A stretch of 64,000 nt of DNA from Photobacterium sp. SKA34 (GTDB lineage: Bacteria > Pseudomonadota > Gammaproteobacteria > Enterobacterales > Vibrionaceae). Shown one piece after another: positions 56,470-64,000 of the stretch; the first letter of the stretch is position 1, and the number at the start of each line of letters is the position of its first letter. Made by a program: the position numbers and the translations under genes. The notes beneath the pieces are model-generated. The model searched no databases. It saw only the letters and a list, made by a program, of their open reading frames with translations, and was not told the origin of the DNA. The stretch spans positions 445,185 through 509,184 of the forward strand of contig NZ_CH724141.1 in NCBI RefSeq assembly GCF_000153325.1. The letters run 5' to 3'.

Positions 56470-56765
56470 AAACATTTAGCATATATTATCAATAGCTTAC
56501 GTTTAAATACGGAAAGTTAACTTCCCATAGGGGAAATAATCGGAAAGGAAATAACACGAATTAGCCAACTAAATGTAATTGTTCCTCTGATACTATTAAT
56601 GAATCCATTCAAAACTTAATAGTAATTTTTATTTTTTAATATCTATATCTCAACATTTAAACAAAAGAAATATATAGGCAAACCTGTATAAAAAGCTTGA
56701 CTACATACTAGGTAAGAAGTTATTTTCCGCTTTCAAATTACTCCCCCACATAGAAGTATGAGTAT

Positions 56766-56781
56766 TGGCACTAATTTTGCT
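56766..56781 (+). promoter_or_regulatory. Consensus sigma-54 promoter upstream of a small secreted protein and flgA
   Basis: TGGCACTAATTTTGCT (56766-56781) matches the TGGCAC-N5-TTGC consensus exactly. The ATG of the small gene lies 38 bases after the -12 GC, with a GAGGAAA ribosome site between. The remaining bases of 56470-56765 show no gene. Confidence 0.85.
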
Positions 56782-56818
56782 TATGATTACTAATACAAAA
56801 AAACTTATCGAGGAAAAA

Positions 56819-57049
56819 ATGTTTAAATTTATATTTAGTTTTATTTTATTATGTTTATCTCAATCAAGTTTTAGTGAAGAGATAACCATAACATTTATTG
56901 GGAAAGTAACGGAACCGACAAAAAGAATAACATCCAGTAAAATCATTAAGATAGAAAACATCAAATCAGATAAAAGTCGTTTTAGTATCAAAGAAGAAAA
57001 CATACCATCAAATCCTTTAGCAAAGTTATATATCATGACTTACTATTGA
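56819..57049 (+). CDS. Small secreted protein of unknown function in the lateral flagellar regulon
   Basis: 76 residues from the ATG at 56819 behind GAGGAAA. N-terminal signal peptide (MFKFIFSFILLCLSQSSFS) is followed by about 57 residues rich in Lys/Ile (EEITITFIGKVTEPTKRITS...). The mature protein has no Cys and no recognised domain; GKVTEPT faintly recalls the start of pilin-type beta proteins. It sits between a perfect sigma-54 promoter and flgA, so it is probably a LafK-controlled periplasmic or exported protein. Function unknown. Confidence 0.6.
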   Translation: MFKFIFSFILLCLSQSSFSEEITITFIGKVTEPTKRITSSKIIKIENIKSDKSRFSIKEENIPSNPLAKLYIMTYY

Positions 57050-57169
57050 TACTAAGTTAATATTTAAAAGAGCACTCTTAAACCTAAATAATATATTAAA
57101 TCATAAGGTTATTATCTAATTCCTTTAGTAGAAAGTGACTATTAAAGGCATACTAACTTAACATTAATA

Positions 57170-57982
57170 ATGCAACTAAGAGTGAAAATTTTGAAGAGAT
57201 TTGAATTAGAGTCAAACCCGGTAAATAAAGAATTTTTGATTTTAACGTATTTAATAATTCTACTTTTTTTTTCACCTTTCAGAGTTTTTGCTGATAACTT
57301 ACAAGAAGTTAAATTAACAAACTCAAATAGAGTTAATATACAGAAGATTAAAAAAACCTTAGTCGGCGAAATAAAAAATGAGATCCAGCATTACAGTGAT
57401 ATTCATGGCTGGAAAAAAGTGGTTCCGAATATAAAGGTTAATATTCCGAAGGCCATAACATCATTACCTCAATGCCCAGCACCTGTTCGTTTTACTGCAC
57501 AAGATAATCAGCAACAGCCCATTGGACGCTTAAAAAAACAAATAACGTGTGAAAGCTCAACTGTAAACTGGCGACTCAATGCTACGGTTTACGTCCAATT
57601 AACACTTCCAGTAATGGTCGCCCGCACTTTAATCCATCGTGACGAGATTATTACAAGGGACATGCTCGACAGCAAAAAACTGCAGCTTAAAGCTCCTAAA
57701 AGCATCATCACCAATGTAGATCAAGTGATAGGCTTACATACCAACCGTCGAATTCGCCAAGGACAACTGATTACTGAAAACTTGTTAAAAAAGCCGTTTT
57801 TAATCAATAAAGGGGATCAAGTACTGATTGTCGCTAAGAAGGGTAAGTTTGAAGCATCAACCAAGGGAGTGGCGTTAGATCATGGAAAAATGAAAGAACA
57901 AATAAAAGTGGAGAATACAGCGAATCAAAAAGTCATTCATGCTCGTGTTTTTGCGCAGGGAAAAGTGGAAACAATATTTTGA
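57170..57982 (+). CDS. flgA: Lateral flagellar P-ring chaperone FlgA
   Basis: Up to 270 residues. The SAF-domain C-terminus is clear (VARTLIHRDEIITRDMLDSKKLQLKAPKSIITNVDQVIGLHTNRRIRQGQLITENLL... KGDQVLIVAKKG). The start is unsure. The ATG at 57170 lacks a ribosome site and adds 23 residues ahead of the hydrophobic signal segment (LILTYLIILLFFSPFRVFA); a TTG near 57236 would give a standard signal peptide. FlgA guides FlgI assembly in the periplasm. Confidence 0.87.
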   Translation: MQLRVKILKRFELESNPVNKEFLILTYLIILLFFSPFRVFADNLQEVKLTNSNRVNIQKIKKTLVGEIKNEIQHYSDIHGWKKVVPNIKVNIPKAITSLPQCPAPVRFTAQDNQQQPIGRLKKQITCESSTVNWRLNATVYVQLTLPVMVARTLIHRDEIITRDMLDSKKLQLKAPKSIITNVDQVIGLHTNRRIRQGQLITENLLKKPFLINKGDQVLIVAKKGKFEASTKGVALDHGKMKEQIKVENTANQKVIHARVFAQGKVETIF

Positions 57983-58331
57983 GTATCTCACTTATAAATA
58001 ACGATTGATTATTAAGTCAATCAGCATTTTTTCCGCTCTTTATCAAAACACTGATAAATCTTTTTCAAGGTTTCTTCTGAGGCCGATCGATTTCTATATC
58101 CATGAACTTGATCTATCGTATAAGGTATAGAAGTATTTTTGTTAATGCTAATACTATCTTCATCCTTTTAGGATAAGGATTAGTAAAACCGAAAGCCAAT
58201 TTCGCTGTGCTCACAGAATTTTGATATTAAATAATATTTTTCGATAAAAATGATGAAATTCTCTTTTCTTATTTAATTTTTCTGTGTGGTTGGTCGCCCA
58301 AGTAAATTAAGCAACTTGTGTAGGAATATAA
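57983..58331. other. Intergenic region between flgA and flgM
   Basis: About 350 bases. The minus strand has a 43-codon open stretch (58021-58152) that looks coding-like (IDQVHGYRNRSASEE then a stop) but has no start codon and stops on both sides. It may be a gene remnant. No sigma-54 element was found before flgM. Confidence 0.35.
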
Positions 58332-58616
58332 ATGATGAAAATTGATAAAATTGCAACCGCGCAGTTTCCCCATACTCAGCTAAAATCACCAGAGCAACAA
58401 CCAAGTGCTCAGCCCGTTAAAAGTAACGTCATCAATACATCCACCACTATCGACAGCCAACTGTTAGCGCAAGCGCAACAACCGCTAAGTGCCCTACCTG
58501 ATGTTGATATGGCAAAAGTTGAACAGATCAAAAACGCCCTAAATCGTGGCGAGATCAACTTAGATATCGAAGCACTTTCAAGCGCGATTTTGCAATTTCA
58601 TACCGGTCATGAATAA
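58332..58616 (+). CDS. flgM: Lateral anti-sigma-28 factor FlgM
   Basis: 94 residues. Disordered N-terminus, then the FlgM helix region: VDMAKVEQIKNALNRGEINLDIEALSSAILQFH. FlgM binds LafS until it is exported through the completed hook-basal body. It starts flgM-flgN-slt. Confidence 0.88.
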   Translation: MMKIDKIATAQFPHTQLKSPEQQPSAQPVKSNVINTSTTIDSQLLAQAQQPLSALPDVDMAKVEQIKNALNRGEINLDIEALSSAILQFHTGHE

Positions 58617-58646
58617 GCATATTGCTAATGTTATAGGGAGCAAAAC

Positions 58647-59114
58647 ATGCCTACCCCCCACAATAAACAACAAATGATCACTGTGCTTATAAAAGATATT
58701 CAGTGCGATATTGCTGATTACCGCCAGCTTTATAAACTAATGCTACAGCAGCACCAATGCTATTTGAAATTTGATGGCGTATTACTTTCTCAACTAACGG
58801 AACAACAACTGCCTCTGCTTAACCAACTTACACAACGAAGCCAACAGCGCACACAACAACTACACAAGCTCGGCTTATCCATTAATAATCAAAGCATGAA
58901 TAAACTGATCCATGCTTTACCACATGCAATACAGAGTAAACTTCAGCAACAATGGCAGACCTTAGAAACGCTGGTAAAACAGTGCCATGACTTAAATCAG
59001 CGTAACGGGATATTATCAGCTAACTTCAGCGAATTGCTCAATCAAGTGTATGCTCAAATGCCTCAACAAAATGACAATAACGCCTATAGCACACCGAACT
59101 TAATGCAGTATTAA
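58647..59114 (+). CDS. flgN: Lateral flagellar export chaperone FlgN
   Basis: 155 residues, helical and Gln-rich (DIQCDIADYRQLYKLMLQQHQC..., LTQRSQQRTQQLHKLGLSIN..., CHDLNQRNGILSANFSELLNQVYAQM). The NGxLxxxN-like end matches FlgN, the chaperone of FlgK and FlgL. Directly after flgM (30 bases). Confidence 0.82.
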   Translation: MPTPHNKQQMITVLIKDIQCDIADYRQLYKLMLQQHQCYLKFDGVLLSQLTEQQLPLLNQLTQRSQQRTQQLHKLGLSINNQSMNKLIHALPHAIQSKLQQQWQTLETLVKQCHDLNQRNGILSANFSELLNQVYAQMPQQNDNNAYSTPNLMQY

Positions 59115-59120
59115 AGGCTA

Positions 59121-59921
59121 ATGAGGTATTATTTGGGCAATAAAAAATGCACTATCCTCTCTCTACCTCTCAGTATGTTCATCATGCTGATTTCGTTATT
59201 GTTAGCCAACACTAGCCAAGCTGTCACAACAATACCTCCCAAGTACAAAGCAAAATTTGAACAGCAGGTTAGTATACATTACCAACGGTTATCACCCCAT
59301 AAACAAGTGATCGATAAACAGTTCACGCGCCATAAGCCTACCGTTCAACATATTATCAAGCAGCTTGATGCCAAAAAGCTGCCGCGCAGTCTGGTCTTAA
59401 TTCCAATGATTGAATCGACATTCGATCGTCATGCAGTCTCTCATGCAAAGGCGGCTGGACTTTGGCAGCTCATGCCCGCAACAGCAAAACGATTTGGCTT
59501 AACTGTCTCAAATACTAAAGATGAAAGATTCAATATTGCACGTAGTACCGATGCTGCAATGCAATATCTGATCTTTCTCTATAACAAATTTGATCAAGAT
59601 CTAAAGCTGACTTTAGCCGCTTATAATTCAGGGGAAGGACGTGTACAACGTGCATTAAAACGTGTCGTTGATAAACATTTTTCAGCGTTACGCTTGCCTA
59701 ATGAAACCGTTGATTACGTGCATAAGTTTTATGCTTTAGAAAAGCTGGTCGATCTTAATGCTTTAGCAAGCTCAATACCGAGAACTCACTCTCCCTTCGC
59801 TATCAGTGCAGTATCTATTAATAATGATGTCGTGTTTCTAAAACAATTATTTGAAACCAAAACAGTTATTAATATGAAACCCATAAAGCCAATAATTACG
59901 CTTAAATCTTTATCAGACTAA
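59121..59921 (+). CDS. Lytic transglycosylase (SLT family) linked to lateral flagella
   Basis: 266 residues with an N-terminal signal segment (SLPLSMFIMLISLLLANTSQA) and an SLT domain. The catalytic Glu is in IPMIESTFD (E98), with AAGLWQLMPATAKRFGL and AAYNSGEGRVQRAL as in MltD-type enzymes. It lacks the LysM repeats of MltD. It starts six bases after flgN, and the window's FlgJ has no hydrolase domain, so it probably opens the peptidoglycan for the lateral rod. Inference from context. Confidence 0.82.
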   Translation: MRYYLGNKKCTILSLPLSMFIMLISLLLANTSQAVTTIPPKYKAKFEQQVSIHYQRLSPHKQVIDKQFTRHKPTVQHIIKQLDAKKLPRSLVLIPMIESTFDRHAVSHAKAAGLWQLMPATAKRFGLTVSNTKDERFNIARSTDAAMQYLIFLYNKFDQDLKLTLAAYNSGEGRVQRALKRVVDKHFSALRLPNETVDYVHKFYALEKLVDLNALASSIPRTHSPFAISAVSINNDVVFLKQLFETKTVINMKPIKPIITLKSLSD

Positions 59922-60020
59922 TCTAAAGATAAAAAACATTAGTTAATCAGCAGGTTGCTAGTTGAAATAAACGTTAGGAGAAAAAGGAAATAGGTGAAAA
60001 TTCAAGCTAAGTAACAAAAA

Positions 60021-60218
60021 TTATGGTAATAACAGAGGAAGCTTACGGCGCCCAAAAATCTGAGAGCATAACGTTATTTGCTTCTCAGATACTTGGTCAT
60101 AATTTATAAGGCTTTGATATAAATTGCTAAGGTAGTCTCGTTCCCAATTGCTTAACTTTTCAGAATTGAGTAATAATGCATCATTAATCTTCTGGGCAAT
60201 TAATGAGCTATTGATCAT
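60021..60218 (-). CDS. Small hypothetical protein
   Basis: 65 residues from the ATG at 60218 (a GTG at 60227 is in frame). It begins MINSSLIAQKINDALLLNSE, continues with WERDYLSNLYQSLINYDQVS and ends basic (GRRKLPLLLP). Not recognised. Its ATG overlaps the stop of the 50-residue gene upstream (ATGA), which supports both being translated together. Confidence 0.55.
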   Translation of the reverse strand: MINSSLIAQKINDALLLNSEKLSNWERDYLSNLYQSLINYDQVSEKQITLCSQIFGRRKLPLLLP

Positions 60219-60367
60219 AGCTCCCACTCTTTATCCCATTCGCGCTGCATTTGTAAGTTTTCAATTCGCTCGCGAACGCTCACTTTTCTTTCAGCTGCCT
60301 TTGGTGCTACTTTTTTCTTTGCTTTAGTTTCTGTGCTTGTACGTTTGGCGTCAGTTTGCTTAGTCAT
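60215..60367 (-). CDS. Small basic protein (DUF3545-like)
   Basis: 50 residues, starts MTKQTDAKRTSTETKAKKKV, with an Lys/Ala-rich N-terminus and a charged end (VRERIENLQMQREWDKEWEL) that loosely resembles DUF3545 proteins. An AAGAGAGA-like site precedes the ATG at 60367. Overlaps the next small gene by four bases. Confidence 0.55.
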   Translation of the reverse strand: MTKQTDAKRTSTETKAKKKVAPKAAERKVSVRERIENLQMQREWDKEWEL

Positions 60368-60773
60368 GAATGTCTCTCTTAATACATAATCGTAAATAGC
60401 TATATCGGTAGATAATTAAATGTTGCAGTTATCAAACAATAAAAGTGCATGATATGGAAAGGTATTGATTAACTAGGAGGTCAATATACAGCTTTGATAT
60501 TGAAATTATTCAATTTATTAAAAGTAATATAAAGACTTGTTTACATAATACCAAAATTATTGCATAACTTCCACACAAACATTTTCTCTCGCATTTGTAA
60601 ACTGATTTTTCAACCAAATACCTTGTAGTTAGTTAACGTAGAAAATTGAATTATTATTAACGACAACAAGGAAGAGGAAAACTTCACAAATCAGTAAGTT
60701 AACACTAACCCAACAACAAGCGCAGGCGAATGCTACGATAATACGAAATTAGATGAAGAAGAGTAGGTAATAA
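60368..60773. other. Intergenic region upstream of the PhzF gene
   Basis: About 400 AT-rich bases between divergent units. An AGGAGG-like site near 60475 has no frame behind it. No hairpin with T tract or repeat was found. Confidence 0.5.
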
Positions 60774-61583
60774 ATGGACATCGAGATCTATCAAGTTGAT
60801 GCTTTTACTAATGAAATATTTAAAGGCAACCCTGCGGGTGTTTGCATTACAAAAGAAACGTTATCGGAAGATTTAATGCTATCTATTGCTGCTGAAATGG
60901 CAGTATCCGAAACCGCTTTTTTATCATTAAATAACATGGTCTTAAAATGGTTCACGCCTCAATCGGAAGTCAAATTATGCGGTCATGGTACGCTTTCTGT
61001 TGCTCATATTTTAAAAGAAAAAAAGCTGTTTAACGTTAATGATACCGTGACATTTAATACCCTATCAGGGGCATTAACGGCCTTAATTAAATCATTAGCC
61101 ATAGAGCTCGATTTTCCGGCACCAATACTTGATTTAAATATCACACCATCCACAGAATTGTTAGCGTCTTTAGGCATTGAAGCTACACATGTTATTGCTT
61201 ATGGTATTTTTGATTCAAAAATATTCATTGAAGTTGATAACGAAGAGATTGTTTTAAATCTTACGCCAAACTTTGATCGCTTAAAAAAAATTGATGGTCG
61301 TGGCGTATTAATTACCGCATTAACCCAACGCGATGATCTTGATTTTATCTCTCGCTTTTTTGCCCCTTGGGTTGGCGTTAATGAAGATCCTGTAACAGGT
61401 TCAGCACACTGTGCTTTAACACTTTATTGGTCAGAAAAGCTCAATAAAGTGAAACTTAATGGTTATCAAGCATCAGTGCGTGGTGGATATGTCAGCACCG
61501 AGTTATTACCCAATAAACGTATAAAACTCATCGGCTCTGCTATTACTACCATGAGAGGCACAATGCAATTACCTAGTATATAA
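60774..61583 (+). CDS. PhzF-family isomerase/epimerase-like protein
   Basis: 269 residues. It shows the PhzF pattern: IYQVDAFTNEIFKGNPAGVC at the start, the catalytic-Glu segment AVSETAFL near residue 45, KLCGHGTLSVAH near 68 and NEDPVTGSAHCALTLYW near 205. The family isomerises small metabolites (as PhzF does in phenazine synthesis), but here it is isolated and the substrate is unknown. Confidence 0.87.
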   Translation: MDIEIYQVDAFTNEIFKGNPAGVCITKETLSEDLMLSIAAEMAVSETAFLSLNNMVLKWFTPQSEVKLCGHGTLSVAHILKEKKLFNVNDTVTFNTLSGALTALIKSLAIELDFPAPILDLNITPSTELLASLGIEATHVIAYGIFDSKIFIEVDNEEIVLNLTPNFDRLKKIDGRGVLITALTQRDDLDFISRFFAPWVGVNEDPVTGSAHCALTLYWSEKLNKVKLNGYQASVRGGYVSTELLPNKRIKLIGSAITTMRGTMQLPSI

Positions 61584-61704
61584 CGACATCTGGTATATAC
61601 GGTATTTAGTAGGTGGCACACGATTGGAAAACATAAGATAGCAATGCCGTTTTGAGGTATAATGCGGCATTGAGTTACTTAAAGATAACTGTGTTTTTCA
61701 AGCT

Positions 61705-61995
61705 ATGAACATCCCAATTAAAAATGAAACCACGCCTGAAGTCTCTTGCTCTAACTGTAAAGCCTGCTGCTGCCGTTTAGAGGTTATGATTATCTCAGAT
61801 ACAGGTGTACCAGAAAGACATATCAAACGAGATATGTGGGGAAGTGAAACTATGCTTCGACTCGCTGATGGTTGGTGCTCTGCTCTTGATAGAGAGACCT
61901 TCATGTGTACGATTTATGAAAACCGTCCTTGGATTTGCCGCGAATTTGAAATGGGCTCTTACGAATGTGTTGATGAGCGAACTGAATTTCTATAG
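61705..61995 (+). CDS. YkgJ-family cysteine-cluster protein
   Basis: 96 residues with a CxxCxxCCC cluster (SCSNCKACCCRLEV, residues about 12-26), and later single Cys (WCSALDRE, FMCTIYENRPWICREFEMGSYEC). This pattern suits a zinc- or iron-binding YkgJ fold (PF03692). Convergent with the yceI gene; a hairpin at 62004-62040 lies between them. Confidence 0.8.
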   Translation: MNIPIKNETTPEVSCSNCKACCCRLEVMIISDTGVPERHIKRDMWGSETMLRLADGWCSALDRETFMCTIYENRPWICREFEMGSYECVDERTEFL

Positions 61996-62003
61996 CTCTA
62001 TAA

Positions 62004-62040
62004 CGAGTTAGCGCTTACCTTTTATATAAAAGCTAACTCG
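62004..62040. terminator. Hairpin between convergent YkgJ-like and YceI genes
   Basis: CGAGTTAGC (62004-62012) and GCTAACTCG (62032-62040) form a perfect 9-bp stem with a 19-base AT loop. There is no strong T tract on either side. Confidence 0.45.
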
Positions 62041-62054
62041 CCTATCTTACTCAA

Positions 62055-62645
62055 TTAAAGACGGATCCCTTCAACATTGAGCTCTAACTCTACTTCTGTA
62101 GAAGCAGGACCTAAGTTTGTTTTAATATCATAGTCTTTTAATGTAATCATTGTGGTACCAACAAACCCTCGACGATAGCCCCCCCACGGATCATTACCTG
62201 CACCAACATGTTTAACATCAATCGTAACCGGTTTAGTCACGCCGTTTAACGTTAAATCACCCGTCATGGTAGCTTTTCCATCGCCTAACTCTTTAAAAGA
62301 ACTGCTAACAAACGTTGCTTCTGGAAACTTATCAACATTTAAAAAATCACTGCTACGTAAATGTTTATCACGTTCAGCATGGTTGGAGTCCACACTCGCC
62401 GTTGCTATATTCACTTTAACTTTTGATGCTTCAGGCTGCTTTTCATCATAGCTAAACTCACCATCAAAGGTATTAAAACGCCCTACCAACCAACTGTAAC
62501 CAAGATGCTGGATCCGAAATTGAATCGATGCATGTGAGCCCGTAGTATCGATTTTATAATCATCGGCTAACGCAACAGATGACATGCTAGCCGCAGCAAA
62601 AAGTGTGCAAGGAATAAAAGATCTTAGTAGGCGTTTTTTCATCAT
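62055..62645 (-). CDS. YceI-family periplasmic lipid/isoprenoid-binding protein
   Basis: 196 residues. Signal peptide ([15 protein letters not shown], about residue 27), then the YceI beta-barrel: [71 protein letters not shown]. Binds polyisoprenoids or amphiphiles. Downstream of the cytochrome b561 gene (43 bases), the usual yceJ-yceI pairing. Confidence 0.92.
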   Translation of the reverse strand: MMKKRLLRSFIPCTLFAAASMSSVALADDYKIDTTGSHASIQFRIQHLGYSWLVGRFNTFDGEFSYDEKQPEASKVKVNIATASVDSNHAERDKHLRSSDFLNVDKFPEATFVSSSFKELGDGKATMTGDLTLNGVTKPVTIDVKHVGAGNDPWGGYRRGFVGTTMITLKDYDIKTNLGPASTEVELELNVEGIRL

Positions 62646-62688
62646 AATCTCCGTTTATGTAGTAATACGTCTTATCAAATTATTATCA

Positions 62689-63234
62689 TTATGCTTTGCC
62701 TAGCATGCGTTTTAACGTGTTATCTTTATCTATAAAGTGATGTTTTAACGCACCAATGGCATGTAAAAGTGCAAAACTTATTAGCGCACAAGCACCATAC
62801 CAGTGAATAGTACCGGCAATATCTTCTTGATTTTTAATACTTGTAAGCGTTGCTGGAATATCAAATACACCAAAGATACTGATCGCTCTTCCATCTGCCG
62901 TTGAGATCAAGTAACCACTGAACATCACCACAAATAACAACAGATACAATAGCCAATGCGTTTTTTGTGCGAGCCATTGTTCCCATTTAGCATGACTAGA
63001 AAGGGGGACTGGTGCGACAGTTAGTGTTCTGAATAGCATTCTCACGATCAACACAAAGAATAAGATCAAACCAATACTTTTATGGCTATCAGGCGCAGTT
63101 TTATACCAAGCATGATAATAATTTAAATCAACCATCCACCAGCCAAGCGCAAATAATCCAACTACAGTCAGCGCAACCAACCAGTGAAGAAAAATAATCA
63201 TGGGATTCCAATTTTTATTTGGTATTTTTTTCAT
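62689..63234 (-). CDS. Cytochrome b561-family protein (YceJ-type)
   Basis: 181 residues and four membrane helices with His ligands (IIFLHWLVALTVVGLFALGWW; SHKSIGLILFFVLIVRML; HWLLYLLLFVVMFSGYLIS; HWYGACALISFALLHAIGALKHHF). Heme-b electron carrier of the inner membrane, usually partnered with YceI-type proteins. Likely first gene of the two-gene operon. Confidence 0.9.
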   Translation of the reverse strand: MKKIPNKNWNPMIIFLHWLVALTVVGLFALGWWMVDLNYYHAWYKTAPDSHKSIGLILFFVLIVRMLFRTLTVAPVPLSSHAKWEQWLAQKTHWLLYLLLFVVMFSGYLISTADGRAISIFGVFDIPATLTSIKNQEDIAGTIHWYGACALISFALLHAIGALKHHFIDKDNTLKRMLGKA

Positions 63235-63485
63235 GGTTATTTGCTCGATGAGGAAAGCTGTTTAAGTATAATAAACAAAACGGTAACAATTTATTAACCA
63301 GATTTGTAAGTAATTGTGTATAACAACACAATATTTATTCGTATGAAAAATAAAAAGGAATACTTACCTGCAAAACGTTAACGCTATTTCGCATAAAAAA
63401 CACTCACGAAACCCGTGTTCAGGATTGCTAAATATGAGTGATAACGGATAATAACGCACTTGTTTCCTTACTCGTATTCAGTGTT

Positions 63486-64000
63486 ATGCGCCTTGATAAA
63501 TTTATTTGTAAAAGTACTCAACTCACTAAAGCAGAGGCCATTGAGCGAATACATGCTGGCGATATTAACGTCAACAGTGCAGTAATTATTAATGAAGCAA
63601 CACAAGTACATGAGAGCAATACCGTTATCATGGATGGCAAAAGGCTAATTGCACGTGAATTTCGCTATATCCTAATACATAAACCTGCGGGAACTATCTG
63701 CTCAAACATTGATGAAGTTTACCCTTCTCTATTTAACTACCTTGATGTTGACAATATCGCTGAGTTACATATTGCAGGACGTTTAGATGCTGATACCATG
63801 GGAATGGTACTGATCACTGATAATGGACGTTGGTCATTTAACATCACCTCACCGAATCAAAAATGCAGTAAAGTTTATCGAGTTGGTTTATCTCGAGATA
63901 TTACGGCAGACGTGGCGGAAAAATTTAAAGCGGGGATAAAGTTACAAGGCGCACAAAAGTTAACCGCACCTGCACTATTAACTATTATTTCAGCGAAAGA
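63486..64000 (+). CDS. RsuA/RluB-type 16S/23S rRNA pseudouridine synthase (partial)
   Basis: At least 171 residues from the ATG at 63486, cut by the window edge. An S4 RNA-binding domain (MRLDKFICKSTQLTKAEAIERIHAGDINVN) precedes the catalytic domain with the essential Asp in AGRLDADTMGMVLITDNG near residue 100. The order matches RsuA (16S pseudouridine 516). RluB/E/F relatives cannot be excluded without the C-terminus. Confidence 0.85.
   Translation, partial: MRLDKFICKSTQLTKAEAIERIHAGDINVNSAVIINEATQVHESNTVIMDGKRLIAREFRYILIHKPAGTICSNIDEVYPSLFNYLDVDNIAELHIAGRLDADTMGMVLITDNGRWSFNITSPNQKCSKVYRVGLSRDITADVAEKFKAGIKLQGAQKLTAPALLTIISAK

Noticed and set aside
58021-58152. Minus-strand 43-codon coding-like stretch
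   Set aside because: It has no start codon and stops on both sides; too short to name. Reported only as a possible remnant.

Overview
The window is a stretch of AT-rich gammaproteobacterial chromosome, most likely from a Photobacterium or a close Vibrionaceae relative. I infer this from the protein sequences and from a LafK/LafA/LafS-type lateral flagellar system in Vibrio-like operon order. No rRNA, tRNA, insertion sequence, prophage or CRISPR array was seen.

Layout. (1) 1-5661: a glycerol-3-phosphate uptake operon on the minus strand (ugpB-A-E-C, ugpC running off the left edge), with ugpQ and a DeoR-family regulator divergent from it. The space between them holds a perfect inverted repeat that could be the regulator's operator. 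(2) 5778-18583: an accessory region of small, mostly minus-strand genes: a duplicated-domain lipoprotein, GNAT acetyltransferases, TauE-type and DMT transporters, a Gfo/Idh/MocA oxidoreductase, two LysR regulators, a quinone-reductase-like enzyme, a GFA-domain protein and a TDT transporter. It also holds two gene remnants, one from an OpuAC-type glycine-betaine binding protein and one from a GNAT enzyme. (3) 18923-42134: the export, motor and filament half of a lateral flagellar system. Minus strand: motY-lafK-fliEFGHIJ. Plus strand: fliMNPQR-flhBA, a degenerate EAL gene, the flagellin gene lafA, then fliD-S-T-K-L, lafS and lafT/U. (4) 42203-46438: unrelated genes set inside the flagellar cluster (two small membrane proteins, a methyltransferase, an SDR enzyme, a metal/arsenic-type permease with its ArsR regulator). 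(5) 46456-59921: the rod, hook and junction half. Minus strand: flgBCDEFGHIJKL and a LafW-like gene. Plus strand: a small secreted protein, flgA, flgM, flgN and a lytic transglycosylase. (6) 60021-64000: small unknown genes, PhzF-like, YkgJ-like, cytochrome b561-YceI and the start of an RsuA-type pseudouridine synthase.

How it fits together. LafK (a sigma-54 activator) probably drives class-2 operons: sigma-54-type -24/-12 elements precede motY-lafK, flgB, lafB and the small secreted gene before flgA. LafS (sigma-28), held by FlgM, would then turn on late genes such as lafA. LafT/LafU are the stators.

Main surprises. Two essential-looking lateral genes carry in-frame nonsense codons in otherwise intact frames: motY (TAA at codon 39) and flgK (TAG after about 144 codons). 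In both, one C-to-T change in a Gln codon would explain the stop. Unless these are sequence errors or suppressed, the lateral flagellum of this strain is probably non-functional and decaying. Other points of interest are the catalytically dead EAL protein next to the flagellin gene, the unknown secreted 76-residue protein behind a consensus sigma-54 promoter, and the split of FlgJ's muramidase function into a separate lytic transglycosylase gene.
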